Both the position numbers and the translations under genes were made by a program. This document shows positions 1 through 11,026 of a DNA stretch of 64,000 nucleotides, in pieces (positions within the stretch are counted from its first letter, which is position 1; each line of letters starts with the position of its first letter). The notes below the pieces were generated by a model. The model had not been told where the DNA came from, made no database searches, and worked only from the letters and a program-made list of their open reading frames with translations. This stretch comes from Rhizopus arrhizus (taxonomy: Eukaryota; Mucoromycota; Mucoromycetes; Mucorales; Rhizopodaceae): the NCBI GenBank assembly GCA_024220505.1, contig JAKZZE010000031.1, positions 124,001 through 188,000 on the forward strand. Direction: 5' to 3'.

Positions 1-578
1 CTTTGTCACACATATTTTCTTTTGATGAATTAAATAACCAGTCACAGCACTCATCTAATTGACCAAAAAAAGAAAAATATCCAATGATAAAGAGGCGTTC
101 ATGTAATGAATCTCAGCCAGTGGCCACAATGAAGCATTACAATTTTTTTTTTGGGCTAATCTTATTTGGAAAATCCTTGTCATTTGTCGATACAAGCCAT
201 ACGATTTCTAACATGGATGCAAGTCTATTCCTAGCCGCATCGATGGTGTGTTTTGACCAAATACGACTTGAATTAAGCATTCATCTGTTTCAGTTAATTT
301 CTCGATGCATTTTATGTGAGCGGGAGAGGGGTTTTTGCTTTATAGGAAAAAAGGATGGCTGTGAAACAAGAGTAACAAATGTCTCATGATATGAGGCATT
401 TTGTATTTTTATCGCTGATCAATTTCTGTAAACAGAGAGGGACAGATAGAGAAAGAGAGAGGGAGAGAGAGAGGGGAGAGAGAGAGCTATATTTGCTATT
501 TGGCTTTGATAAACTAATAAATACCCTTCATTTCCCTCTCTCCCATTTTTCTTCTTCCTTCTCTTCTTTGCTTTAGAC
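1..578 (+). promoter_or_regulatory. Upstream region of the P-type ATPase gene with a GA microsatellite
   Basis: No gene is supported here. Short open frames exist on both strands but have no recognisable domain. A purine-rich GA/GGA simple repeat lies at about 436-486 and a pyrimidine-rich stretch at 530-575 runs up to the ATPase start codon. A TATA-like AATAAATAC sits near 516. Pyrimidine-rich leaders just before the ATG are common in fungal promoters; a promoter role is inferred from position only. Confidence 0.45.
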
Positions 579-3500
579 ATGAGTTCAGAGGATATGAATA
601 AAGCCAAAGAACAATCTACAGCCATTCATTTTCCTGAAATCGAAACAAAATATGACATGGCAAGCAAAAAACACCTTGAGCGAACTTCGACGGTTGGAAG
701 TCAAGCTATCATAGCCTACAGAACACTTTCTATCACTGTTTCAGAAAATCAAGCAAAAGGTACAAAGACCAAGAAGGATAAAAAGAATGGTTTGACAGAA
801 GGTAAATCAGACATATTTACATACGCTTGATTCCACCTCTAAATTCTTCTTCAAAGATTTATCCAATGTGAATTACCACAAGATTTCTCCTGCCCAGCTT
901 GCACAACAATACAGAACAGATACCGAGCAAGGTCTCGGAACAGAGCAGATTTCCTCTCGTGTGAAAGAATACGGAAAGAACAGGATCTCTCCTCCTCCCA
1001 ATCAGTGGCCGAAAAAGCTTTTCAACTACTTCTTTGGTGGTTTCTGTACCTTGTTGTGGATCGCAAGTATCATTTGCTGGTAAGCTAAGAAAGAGATGAA
1101 AATAATCAGACCACTGACACCATCCAACAGGGTCTCTTGGAAACCACTGGGCGAACCGAATCCTGCACCTCTCAACTTGACCTTGGCCATCATCTTGATG
1201 GCCGTTGTTTTCATCCAAGCCTTTTTCAATGCCTGGCAAGACTGGTCCACGGGCCGTGTGATGGATTCGATCAATAACATGCTTCCCACTCAATCCTTGG
1301 TCGTACGTGACGGCAAGATGATGACGATCGATGCTGCCAATTTGCTTCCAGGAGACGTGCTTCATCTCAAGATGGGTAACAAGGTGCCTGCCGATGTCCG
1401 TCTGATCCAAGTCTCGGACGATCTCAAATTTGACCGCTCTGTCCTCACGGGTGAATCTGAGCCTATTCCGGGCACGGTGGATGCGACGGATGAAAACGTG
1501 CTGGAGACGCACAACGTGGCCTTGATGGGCACGCATGTGTTGAACGGATCGGGTGTGGGTGTGATTGTTTCGATTGGTGACAATACCTTGATGGGTCGTA
1601 TCGCTCGTCTGTCCTCCCATGGCCAAGAGACTCGGACGACACTCCAGGTCGAGATCTTTCGGTTCGTGATGATCATTGCCACTTTGGCCATCGTCGTCGG
1701 TTTGGTCTGTCTGATCACTTGGCTTGTCTGGCTCAGACGGGATTATCCCACCTTCCTGTCGACCTCGGCCGCGTTGGTGGTCATCATCAGTGTCTTGGTC
1801 GCCTTTGTCCCTGAAGGAATGCCAGTGGCAGTGACGCTGTGTCTGACAATCATTGCTCGTCGTATGCAAAAGCACAATGTGGTCTGTAAGGTCTTGACGA
1901 CCGTCGAAACCTTGGGAAGTGTCAACGTTCTCTGCTCTGATAAAACGGGTACCTTGACTGAAAATAAAATGTATGTCTCTGATGTCTCGGCTGGACCTGA
2001 CCCAGTGACATCGGACGCCTGCCGCAAGATGTGCAAGGATCGAACCGATCTCATTCAGCTCACTCAACTTCAACTCGCCTCGGGTCTCTGTAACGGTTCC
2101 CACTTTGATCTCGAAACGATCCATCTCGATGTGGCCAAGCGAAGCGTCTTTGGTGATGCCACCGACAGTGCCATCTTGCGTTTTGCCGAAGGCATGAACC
2201 CCGCCCTGGTCACGGTAGGAACGATGCGAGCCGATACAGAAAAGATCTTTGAGATTCCCTTCAACTCGAAAAACAAGTGGATGCTGACCATCATGCGTCC
2301 CACCGGTGTCTCGATGGCCCACATGCTCTCCACGACCTCTGAATTGACCTCGAACGACTGGGTTCTGTACTGCAAGGGCGCCCCGGACGTGATCCTCAAC
2401 CGATGCAGCAAGATCATGCTTGCGGATGGTTCTGAAGCCGATTTGACAGAGAAGCGTATCGAGTCCTTGATGGACATTCAAGCCAAATGGGCCCATGAAG
2501 GCAAGCGTGTCTTGCTCTTCACTCGTCGAGTCATCCACCCGGACCAGATGCCCAACCGCGCCGCGGGTTCCTCCAGTTTTACTACTTGGGCCACCAGCAT
2601 GATGTCAGACTTGGTCGTGATCGGCATGGTCGCCATCGTCGACCCTCCTCGTCCGGAAACAGCAGAAACCGTAGAGACCTGCAGAAAGGCCGGTATTCGT
2701 TTCTTTATGGTCACAGGTGATTTCCCTGCCACGGCAGCCGCGATCGCTCGTCAAGTCGGTATCTTTACCACCCAGCATCCTCATACCATTCAAGATCTCG
2801 ATCCTACCAAGCCAATCGAGGAAGTCGTTCCGTTTGCGGCGACCAAGGACACGGACTCGATCGAGGACATTGAGACCGCCAACGAAAAGGACCGTCCACG
2901 CCCGGCCAGCAAATCCCTCGTGCTCTCAGGCTCAGACATGATCACGCTCAACGACTCTCAGTGGGAGCAAGTCTGTGCCTATGAAGAAATCGTCTTTGCT
3001 CGTACCTCGCCCAACCAGAAGCTTCGGATCATCAAGGAATTTCAAAAACGTGAAAACGTGGTGGCCATGACCGGAGACGGTGTCAATGACGCTCCTTCCC
3101 TCAAGGCAGCCGATGTGGGTGTGGCCATCGGCAGTGGCAGTGATGTGGCGATCGAGGCCGCAGACATGATCTTGCTCGACAAATTCTCTAGTATCGTGGC
3201 CGCCGTCGAAAGTGGTCGTCTTGTCTTTGATAATCTGAAAAAGGTCATTATCTATCTCTTGCCAGCCGGTTCATGGTCTGAGCTCTGGCCTGTGATTGTC
3301 AACATCTACATGGGCGGTCCTCAAACGCTCTCTTCTTTCCAAATGATCGTCATCTGTATCCTCAACGACGTCTTTCCTTCTCTCTCCTTGATGATGGAAA
3401 AACCTGAGGCCGACCTTCTGACCCGCCCTCCTCGTTGCCCCAAAAAGGATCGTCTGGTGAATGCAAAACTCCTCTTGCAAGCTTATGGTTTCATCGGTCT

Positions 3501-3984
3501 CATGGAGATGCTCTCCTCCATGTTCATGTTCTTTTATTACATGGCTGAGCAAGGTATCCCACCCAGCAAGGTCTTTATGTCTTTCACAAACTTGACTACC
3601 GATGGTTATATGGGCTATAGCGCAGATCAACTCAATGAATTCATCTATACTGGACAATCGATTTATTACATCAACTTGATCATCTGTCAGTGGGGTAATG
3701 TTCTTTCCTCTCGAACCCGAACTCGATCCATCCTCCAAGCCAATCCATTCTATGGTCACAACAAAAATTATTACATCTTCTGTGCCATGATTATCTCCTT
3801 GGCTATTGCTATTATCATTCTGTATATTCCTGGTATTCAGGATGTCCTCTTCACACGTCCTGTGCCTGTCAAATATTGGTTTATTCCATTTGGTTGGGCG
3901 GCCATGATCTTGACGATGGATGAATTAAGAAAACTTATAGTTAGAAGCTTTCCTCGTAGCTTCATTGCTAAACTTGCTTGGTAA
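579..3984 (+). CDS. Type IIC (Na+/K+ or H+/K+-type) P-type ATPase alpha chain
   Basis: A membrane cation pump driven by ATP through an aspartyl-phosphate. Three exons are inferred: 579-801, 857-1079 and 1131-3984, giving about 1099 aa. Introns of 55 and 51 bp have GT-AG ends and keep frame. The cation-ATPase N domain (YHKISPAQLAQQYRTD) is followed by TGES (about 255-258), PEGMP in M4, the phosphorylation site DKTGT (D about 419) and the hinge GDGVND (about 797-802). The order and the C-terminal LRKLIVRSFPR resemble animal Na,K-ATPase alpha. The M6 segment reads CILNDVFPSLS where the Na,K pump has DLGTDMVPA, so one cation-binding Asp is a Cys and the ion specificity is uncertain. No beta subunit is visible. 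Codon use is rich in C/G third positions compared with the neighbours, as expected for a highly expressed gene. Start chosen as the first ATG giving the RTLSITV leader. Confidence 0.9.
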
Positions 3985-4294
3985 AGGTCAGAATGGGAAT
4001 AAAAAAAAATGATACCACATAGCCTATGGTTCTTAGATGTTTGTATTTTTCCTTTAATAATAATAAAAGAACACATTTGACTTTATAAACTTCAAACGTT
4101 TCATCTTTTATGTTTTAAAGTGTTTTACTGTGCTTTATTAAAATAAAGAAAAAAAAAAAAAAAACTTTATGCTTCTTTGTGGAGGCTGCTTGGCATTTTA
4201 TTTGACAACAGCAAACACTTTGTGACGGCCTTGCGATGTGTGACCTTTAATTTTTTTTGGTTTTTTTTTTTTTTTTTTGACTTCTTCCTTAATC
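3985..4294. other. Intergenic region, ATPase to CCDC137-like gene
   Basis: AT-rich spacer with a poly(A) run at about 4147-4164 and a poly(T) run at about 4261-4278. AATAAA-like sequences at about 4060-4145 could be ATPase polyadenylation signals. Nothing else is seen. Confidence 0.5.
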
Positions 4295-5170
4295 ATGCCT
4301 CACAAAAGAGCAAATGCCCGTGTTCGTAAAGAAAGAAAACAAGAGTGAGTAGCATGGTTTTGATATGGAAAAAGAGAAGGACAATAGAAGCTAACACACA
4401 ATGCATTTAGTAAGGATCTTCCTGTATCTAAAGAAGATAGTAATGTAAGAGATGGAGATACACCCAAAGGATTCGCTAGACTTTTCCGGTTTAAAGAGAT
4501 GGCATTAAAAAGACAACAAGAGAAGAAGCAAGCTAAAATGAATCCAAACAGTGAAACAAACGTAAGCTTTTCATGCTTGAATGCTAAAAATAAACATATT
4601 GTATGATAGGCCAAGAAGAATATAACGATTCAACCTGGAGAGAAGTTGAAGGATTTTGTTCAGAGAGTAGAACAAGAATATCAAAATGACATGACAACAG
4701 CCTACAAAACCTCAAAGACGGTAAGCGAAAGCAAAAAGAAAAATCGAGAAAAGAGAAAGCAAAAGAAACTGTCCAAGCTGCAGAAAGAAAAGGAATTATA
4801 TGGTGGTCGAGATTTTGATGATTTAAAGGATAAAGTCAAATTTGGAGAAGTAGCTGATGCGCCTCCTATATTTAGTAAAATACCCAAGGCACGCGGGCGT
4901 GGCAAAGAGGTAAAAATCGAAATAATCTTTATAAACAGCAGACTGATGCTCTCAAAGACATTGGAAGAAAAGACGAAACAGGCTGAAGGAGAAGAGTCGA
5001 AAGGATACGAATCTGAAGAAGATCAAAATATGAAGCAACTGAAAGCATCCCATAAACGAAAGATTCAAAATATGAGTGCAGCTGCTCGTATACAGTTAGA
5101 TAACGAAAGAGAACGAGCCATTGCCGCATATCGTGCAAAGAAGGCCAAAAAAATGACAGAGCAAGTTTAA
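4295..5170 (+). CDS. Basic, Lys-rich coiled-coil protein resembling CCDC137
   Basis: Four exons are likely: 4295-4344, 4411-4561, 4610-4909 and 4958-5170, about 237 aa. The last intron (48 bp) is optional because the frame also stays open when it is read through. The N terminus MPHKRANARVRKERK is basic. It is followed by TPKGFARLFRFKEM, IQPGEKLKDFVQRV, a Lys/Glu-rich coiled coil, FGEVADAPPIFSKIPK, and a C-terminal RERAIAAYRAKKAKK. The FGEV..PP segment and the terminal AYR.KK helix recall CCDC137-type proteins, which are nuclear or nucleolar in animals. That assignment is from memory of the family, not an alignment. The charge suggests an RNA- or chromatin-associated role. Confidence 0.7.
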
Positions 5171-5305
5171 ACATATTCAATCCAGTCAACACAAAAATTA
5201 TTATCACATCACATTCCCCAGCTTTTTGTATAAATTATATATAAAATCTTGATGTTTTTCATTATCTTTTTCATAAAAAGCTTTTTCATTCTTTTTCTTT
5301 GAATC

Positions 5306-6826
5306 ATGCGTTTCTCTCTTGCTATCGTTTCTTCTGCCTTATTGGCTCAACTGGCCCTTGCTGCGCCTGCTACCCCTGCTGCTTCTTCCAAATCCAATAT
5401 GGATATTGATGTCAGTGAGTTCAAGAGTGCTCAGACTTCTCCACTGGAATTGAAGGATACCTTTGTTACTTTCAACTGGAAGAAGGAAAGTGAAGATAAC
5501 ACTGTGGTCGATCGTGTGTTTTCCTTTGAATTGCCTGAAGCCGCTGAACTTCAAGTCACTGATTTCTTGCAAGGTACCTCAAAATTATTTTAATCCCGGC
5601 TGTCTTAACAAATTCTTTTTATACAGGAGGTGATGTTTATGAAATTATGGATAATGGTGAACTCTTGGCTTCTACTTCTGAAGTAGAATCATCTGCAGGT
5701 GCTTATGCTGCTACTCCTGAACAAGCTCTTGAAAGCGAAGGTTTCAGCAAGGCCACCGTTCCTCTTGCTGCTGGTAAACACGAAATCACGATCAACGTTG
5801 CTGGTACTGCTAATGAAAATGGCTCGGGTGCCCTTCGTCTCGTTCAAAACGTTCAAGCTCTTTACAAGGATGGTGACGATGATGATGATGATGATGATGA
5901 TGATGACTGGAAGCACGATGATAGTGATGATGATAGCGATGATGACAGTGATGATGATGATTGGAAACACGATGATGACGATGACTGGAAACATGATGAT
6001 AGCGATGATGAATGGGACCATGATGACAAGTGGGACCACGATGACAAACATGGACACAATGGTCGATATGGCCACGATGGCAAATGGGGTCGCGGTGGTC
6101 GATATGGTCACGATGGCAAATGGGGTCGTGGTGGTAGATATGGTCGTGAAGGCGACTATGGCCGTGGTGGTGACTATGGCCGTGGTGGTGACTATGGCCG
6201 TGATGGTAACTATGGCCGTGATGGTGACTATGGCCGTGATGGTAGATATGGTCGTGATGGCGACTATGGTCGTGATGGTGACTATGGTCGTGATGGTAAA
6301 TATGGCCACGACGGTAGATATGGTCGTAATGGTAGATATGGCCACGGTGATAAGTATGGTAATGATGGCAAACATGGCCACGATGGTAAATATGGCCACG
6401 ATGACAAGTATGGCCACGATGACAAGTATGGCCATGATGGTAAATATGGCCACAATGACAAGAATGGCCATGATGGTAAATCGGATCAAAACAAGGTGGA
6501 TGAATACAAGAAGGATCCTGAGATTACAAAGTACTACTATGTCTACTACACCGAGACTGCGACTAAGACTGCCTTAGGACCACACGCACACCCACACGAG
6601 CACGACCATGGTAACGGAGGTTATGAAAAAGCAGATTTCGGAATCGATGATTATGGAAAAGGAGGCCGTGGTCACATCTTGGTTAATCAACCAGTTCAAT
6701 CTGCCTCAATGGATATACCGTAAGTTTTTTTATTTTTTACATTTTGTTATAAAATTGACTGAAAATATTTTTTATAGTCAAGCTAAAGCTAGTATGTTAT
6801 CAATTCCCTACTTGCCTATTTATTAA
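5306..6826 (+). CDS. Secreted repeat protein with poly-Asp and Gly/Tyr/His-rich region
   Basis: Three exons: 5306-5573, 5627-6719 and 6778-6826, about 469 aa, with introns of 53 and 58 bp. A clear signal peptide (MRFSLAIVSSALLAQLALAA) opens the protein. A beta-rich N-terminal domain follows (about 30-190: KDTFVTFNWKKE, GGDVYEIMDNGE, AGKHEITINV). Next come a poly-Asp run and DDDWKHDD repeats, then some 30 short units of the form YGRDGD / YGHDGK. The end has a His cluster (PHAHPHEHDH) and a hydrophobic tail. The N-terminal domain resembles small secreted proteins common in Mucorales, but I do not recognise a named family. Acidic and His-rich repeats could bind metal or calcium in the cell wall; this is inference. 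The repeats make length variation likely. Confidence 0.8.
5874..6490 (+). repeat. In-frame tandem repeats coding Asp-rich and YGxDGx units
   Basis: A GAT/GAC microsatellite (about 5874-6020) passes into 18-bp units such as GACTATGGCCGTGATGGT repeated with small changes to about 6490. The strong period creates long open frames in all phases on both strands (for example an antisense frame over 5689-6489); these are shadows of the repeat. Confidence 0.9.
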
Positions 6827-7021
6827 TTTATTTATACTTGATCAAATTACATTATTTTGATTTAATAATATTAAAAATAAACTTATTTATCACTACCCGA
6901 TATCATCCTTTATTCTAACGGGAAATATTTTTTTTTATATATAAATCGCTGGATCAGGAAGTTTTTTTTTTTTTTCATTTTTCAATATATTTCATTCTTA
7001 TTTTAAATTTTTATTATAAAA
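6827..7021. other. Short AT-rich intergenic region
   Basis: Holds the 3' end of the repeat protein gene (AATAAA-like at about 6875) and the promoter of the arrestin gene. No gene seen. Confidence 0.4.
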
Positions 7022-8184
7022 ATGTATGAGCTAAAGATACAATTAGAAAATGATACACTTGTCATCAGAGGTAGTCCACAAGAATCAGTAGGCTGCGTAA
7101 TAAGGGGTTGTGTTGTATTGATTACAAAAGAAGCCCTTAAAGTAAAATCAATACATTTAAATTTACTGGGTAAAATGAAAATACACTGGAATGAACGTAA
7201 GTTACACTGATTGTCGTTGGCTGGTATTTTTTTTTTATAAATTTCTGTACACATGTAGGTAACCATTGTCGCCATCAACAAAGAAAACAAGTCATTATTC
7301 ATCATGAGTGGAAATTCTTGGAGCCTCAAAAGAAGCTTCATCATCTTTTACCCACCACTTATCTTTATCCATTTGAACTAGCTCTTCCTGGCGACCTGGC
7401 TGAATCTTTTGAATCTTATTCGTTTGGCTCACTGTCGTACAAACTGAAGGCAACAGTAGAGCGACCTGCGTTTTTACCCAATTTGATTTCCCGAAAGCAA
7501 TTCTGGATCATCCGACAACCATCGGATGCTTTGGTCGGAACGATCCCTGTTCAAGTATCCAACGAGTGGGCTGATCATTTGCACTATACAATCACCATAC
7601 CCAGTAAAAGATACAATCGAGGTCAAGATATCACCATTGATTTTGCACTGATGCCTGTTCATCCTGGATTCTCTGTACGCTATTTGTCATGCTTTCTGAA
7701 AGAATACATCTCTTGCTGTGACACACATACAGAATCTAGAATCATTCGTTTTTTCCGAGACGACCAATTTCCCTCCCCTTTCAAGACAGAAACAATAACC
7801 GTGCCGAGTTCTCCCATTGCGATACAAACAGATAGTGACAATGCTTATGTAAGGATACAGCACAAACTTAACTTTACCATGTCCATCGCAGACGAACAAG
7901 GTGAATTGACTGAGTTCAGAGCGTCGATGCCTATAGAAATTGTGGACCGGGAAGATGGGAATGAACTGCCTTCTTATGAAAATGCTTCACAGTCTACCCA
8001 CTATTCTCCTCTTTATTTGTCTTCCTCTCCAGAGGATTCATATCCTATTACACCTTCATCCAGTAGTAGCACAGGTCAAGATTACTTTACCATTCAACCA
8101 AATATTTATCATAATGAATGTAGTCGAGTACCTTCTTATCATACAATCAATCTACAAGAGGGTTTACCTGCCTATGAATTGTAA
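7022..8184 (+). CDS. Alpha-arrestin (arrestin-related trafficking adaptor)
   Basis: Two exons, 7022-7196 and 7259-8184, joined by a 62-bp GT-AG intron in phase 1, give about 366 aa. The N-terminal arrestin fold is visible: LKIQLENDTLVIRGSPQESV, VVLITKEALKVKSIHLNLLG, HEWKFLEPQ, and a PFELALPGDLAESFES strand pair. The C-terminal arrestin half starts at about RGQDITIDFALMP. The Ser-rich tail has LPSY, VPSY and LPAY, variants of the PPxY motif by which such adaptors recruit Rsp5/Nedd4 ubiquitin ligases. The likely role is linking plasma-membrane transporters to ubiquitin-driven endocytosis. The cargo cannot be told. It converges with ERG4 with only about 115 bp between stop codons. Confidence 0.85.
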
Positions 8185-8300
8185 ATAGAATGTGTATATT
8201 TAAATAAATGCAAAAGATTTCTTTTTTTTTATTAATGTGTGGTTGTGATTAGAATTATAAAAATATGTAAATGGTGTAAATAGGTGCAAAAAAAAAAGGA

Positions 8301-9831
8301 TTAAAAGACGTAAGGTACAAGGATATAAGGTACTCGTTCACAATATCTTTCCCAATCCTTACCATACTTTTTAGCACATCTTTCCATATCTCTAGAAGCA
8401 CGGTGAGTCAAGACAATGACGAAAAAGGTGAAATAAAAGTAAGGCAAGTAAGATCCAAAGCCAGTGACCAATCCCCAAGAGAGAGATTGAATCAGGTCAG
8501 CAGTGTAGTGAGGCTTACGAACAACACCCCACCAACCAGAGGTTAACAAGAGATTACCATGTTCGGTCTTGATGTAGCTAGGATTCTTAATGTGACCCCA
8601 AGGTAATTGAGGGAAAGCATTACGGGTCATGAAGGATCCATTTTGTTCCATACGGAAACGATTCTTTTGTGAGTTGCCGGTATCAAAGAAATAATAAGCA
8701 AAGAGAAGGGTGATGAATAAACCGACTGTGACAGGCAAAGAGTGTTGGATGACGACACCTGTGGCCATTTGAGACTTTAAAAGGTAAATAGGAGCGTAAC
8801 CATAAGTAAAGGGCACACCGGCCATATTCCAAAAGATGAGCATGAAACCTAGAATTTTTCACATAAGAAAAAAAAACGTCATGATCATCATCACCACTTA
8901 CCATCCTTTTCATAAAAGATATCCCAAGAGGTAGGGATGCATTCTTCACCCTTTTGACAGGCGTTGCAGTATAACCAGTGGGCAAGGACCATGAAGGCAA
9001 TAGGAGCACTAACAGATCCACTCAATTCATACTGCTTAATGGCACAAGAAACTGAAGTATAAAAGAGCACAGGCCAAGGAACACGTGTCTCAGCCCACAT
9101 CTTGAGATCCAAATGACCAATTCGAGGATTCAAGATGCTACCCATAAAAAAGTCGTAGATGAGGCTGCCTGACATACGATGTTGATTTCCAGTGATGAAA
9201 CCGCTCAAAAAGACAAGGGTGGACATGGTAAAACCCCAAATGATGGCAACCGTCATGATGCTACCAAAATTATCAATGATTGCTGTCAAGCGGAAAACAC
9301 CAGTGACGTGAAATACAGCAGAAAGAAATAAAGTAAGGTACCATGAAGACAGACCATTACAGAGATACTTGAGCTATACCAAAACGTTCGATTAAGATTT
9401 TTTTCCAGCATTCTTTGTTTTTTTATTCTTACCTTGTTTCCTTTCAATGAAGGAAGAGGAAGACCCTGGACGACAGGTCCAGGCATAAAATAAGCACAGA
9501 TGGCAGAATAGACTACGAAACCCATATAAATCTTGATGGCAATAGGAGTAGGAGCAGCACCCGTTTTCACTTTGGTGACAATGAGAGATACAAATTCAAC
9601 AAGACCTTCTTTGGTATATGAGGTAGGTGTGATTAATGTGCCTTGATAATATTCGAGGCAAACCCAGAAATAATACATGAGACAAGGGAATCCCAACATC
9701 ATGCCAAGGGCACCCAAAGGTCCACCAAATTCATACACAATTTCTTTATCCAATTGCTCATCTAGTTTGGTGATTTTGTTTTTAAATAATGGCACTCCAT
9801 TTTTATTGGCTTCAGATTTGATGCCTGCCAT
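8301..9831 (-). CDS. ERG4: Delta(24(28))-sterol reductase, last step of ergosterol synthesis
   Basis: Three exons on the minus strand: 9831-9433, 9373-8902 and 8848-8301, about 472 aa, matching the usual ERG4 length. Introns of 59 and 53 bp have GT-AG ends. Recognisable family blocks are YEFGGPLGALGMMLGFPCLMYY near the start, LKYLCNG, HRMSGSLIYDFFMG, NPRIGHLDLKMW, HWLYCNACQKGEE, GFMLIFWNMAGVPFTY, AYYFFDTGNSQKN, RKPHYTADLIQSL, and the C-terminal YGKDWERYC...PYVF. The product is a multi-pass ER enzyme that reduces ergosta-5,7,22,24(28)-tetraenol to ergosterol using NADPH. This is one of the firmest calls in the window. Confidence 0.95.
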
Positions 9832-11000
9832 TGTTGTATAGATAAAAAAAAAGAAGTGTTGAAGAAAAAGTTTTTTTCCTGTGGTTTTTTAAATAAGCTG
9901 CAATAGATGTAACACAAATGATCGGATAAAATATATTAGCCATTTTTAAAAAAAAATTGTGTTCAAAAGAGGAAAAATCATCTTTCTTGCTCCTTTATAT
10001 TCCTCATCCTTCGTGGAAGCATACAAAAGGGCAGGTCGCTTTGAATTAGTGAACAATGCTCTCTATCACTTGCACTTTTTTCAATTCATACGCGTTCTCG
10101 GCATCAGTGACCGATTTGAGCGGGTCACTCGACAGACACTTCGGTATTTTAAAATAGTGATGTCAACTCCAATTTTTTCTGCAAGAATAGGGGCCAAAGG
10201 GATGGGGAAAAGGCATAGATCAAGACACGCGTAATTGAGATGAGAGGAAAATGGTTATAGGAAGGCCTTTGACTATATAAAGCCATGCCAAAGTAAATGC
10301 TGGCCTTGATGCAGAGTACAAGAATGAGAAAAAAAAATATAGCACAAAAGAAAAAACGTGTTTCATATAAACCATTATTATGCGTGCTTCCCTGTTGAAA
10401 GAAAAGGAATTCTTTATTTACGTCTCAATCAAAATGGCAATGAAGATACCTCTTAAGTAGAATAATGCCTTCTTTTCTTTCCTATTCACAAGTCATAAAA
10501 ATAGAAGTAATGACGAAAGGAGAAAAAAGTGTATCAGGTTTCTAGCTGATGTTCAAATGTTACACATATTCAATGAAAATCACATATCCAAAAAAAGAAG
10601 GAGCGGGGTCCTTTGTAAGCAAACAGAATAGGTTTTAATAAATGTAGCTTGAAATAATCAGAAATCAAACTGGTATTTTGTGACCTCAGTACTATAAATC
10701 AAGAAAGAGAATTTAATGCCTATTCGTTCTTTTGTTAATAACATACACTCCAAGTGATTTCACTATGCGTGCCAAAGACGTGTTGAGAGAAAGATTCTCT
10801 AAGATGAAAGAAAAAAGAATACACTGTAGATGTTTTTCTGCTTTTTTGATAAGAACAAGACATGTATTCAGCATAAAATTGGGCATTGAATGTAAAAAAT
10901 GAAGGTTTCTATGCAAAGAATTCGAATATTCGCATGTTACCATAAATATCTACTCAAGCTTAATCAAATGTTCCACCTGCTGAACATTTGCTACTCTTCA
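9832..11000. other. Gene-poor AT-rich region upstream of ERG4
   Basis: Contains the presumed ERG4 promoter. A 91-codon open frame on the plus strand (9959-10234) has no recognisable motif and is not called. A patch near 10740-10900 (+) reads like basic helical protein (RAKDVLRERFSKMKEKRIH) and may belong to the decayed gene that follows. Confidence 0.35.
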
Positions 11001-11026
11001 TGATATACTTTTATGATATTCATCGC

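Noticed and set aside
859..2538. 559-codon antisense open frame
   Set aside because: It lies opposite the P-type ATPase, has His/Asp/Arg-rich low-information sequence, and arises from the C-rich third codon positions of the sense gene.
5689..6489. Long antisense Ile/Val/Thr-rich frame and a plus-strand Met-rich frame
   Set aside because: Both are shadows of the GAT/GGT repeats in the secreted protein gene.
9959..10234. 91-codon plus-strand open frame upstream of ERG4
   Set aside because: No motif, no splice context and no resemblance to a known protein; chance frame in the ERG4 upstream region.
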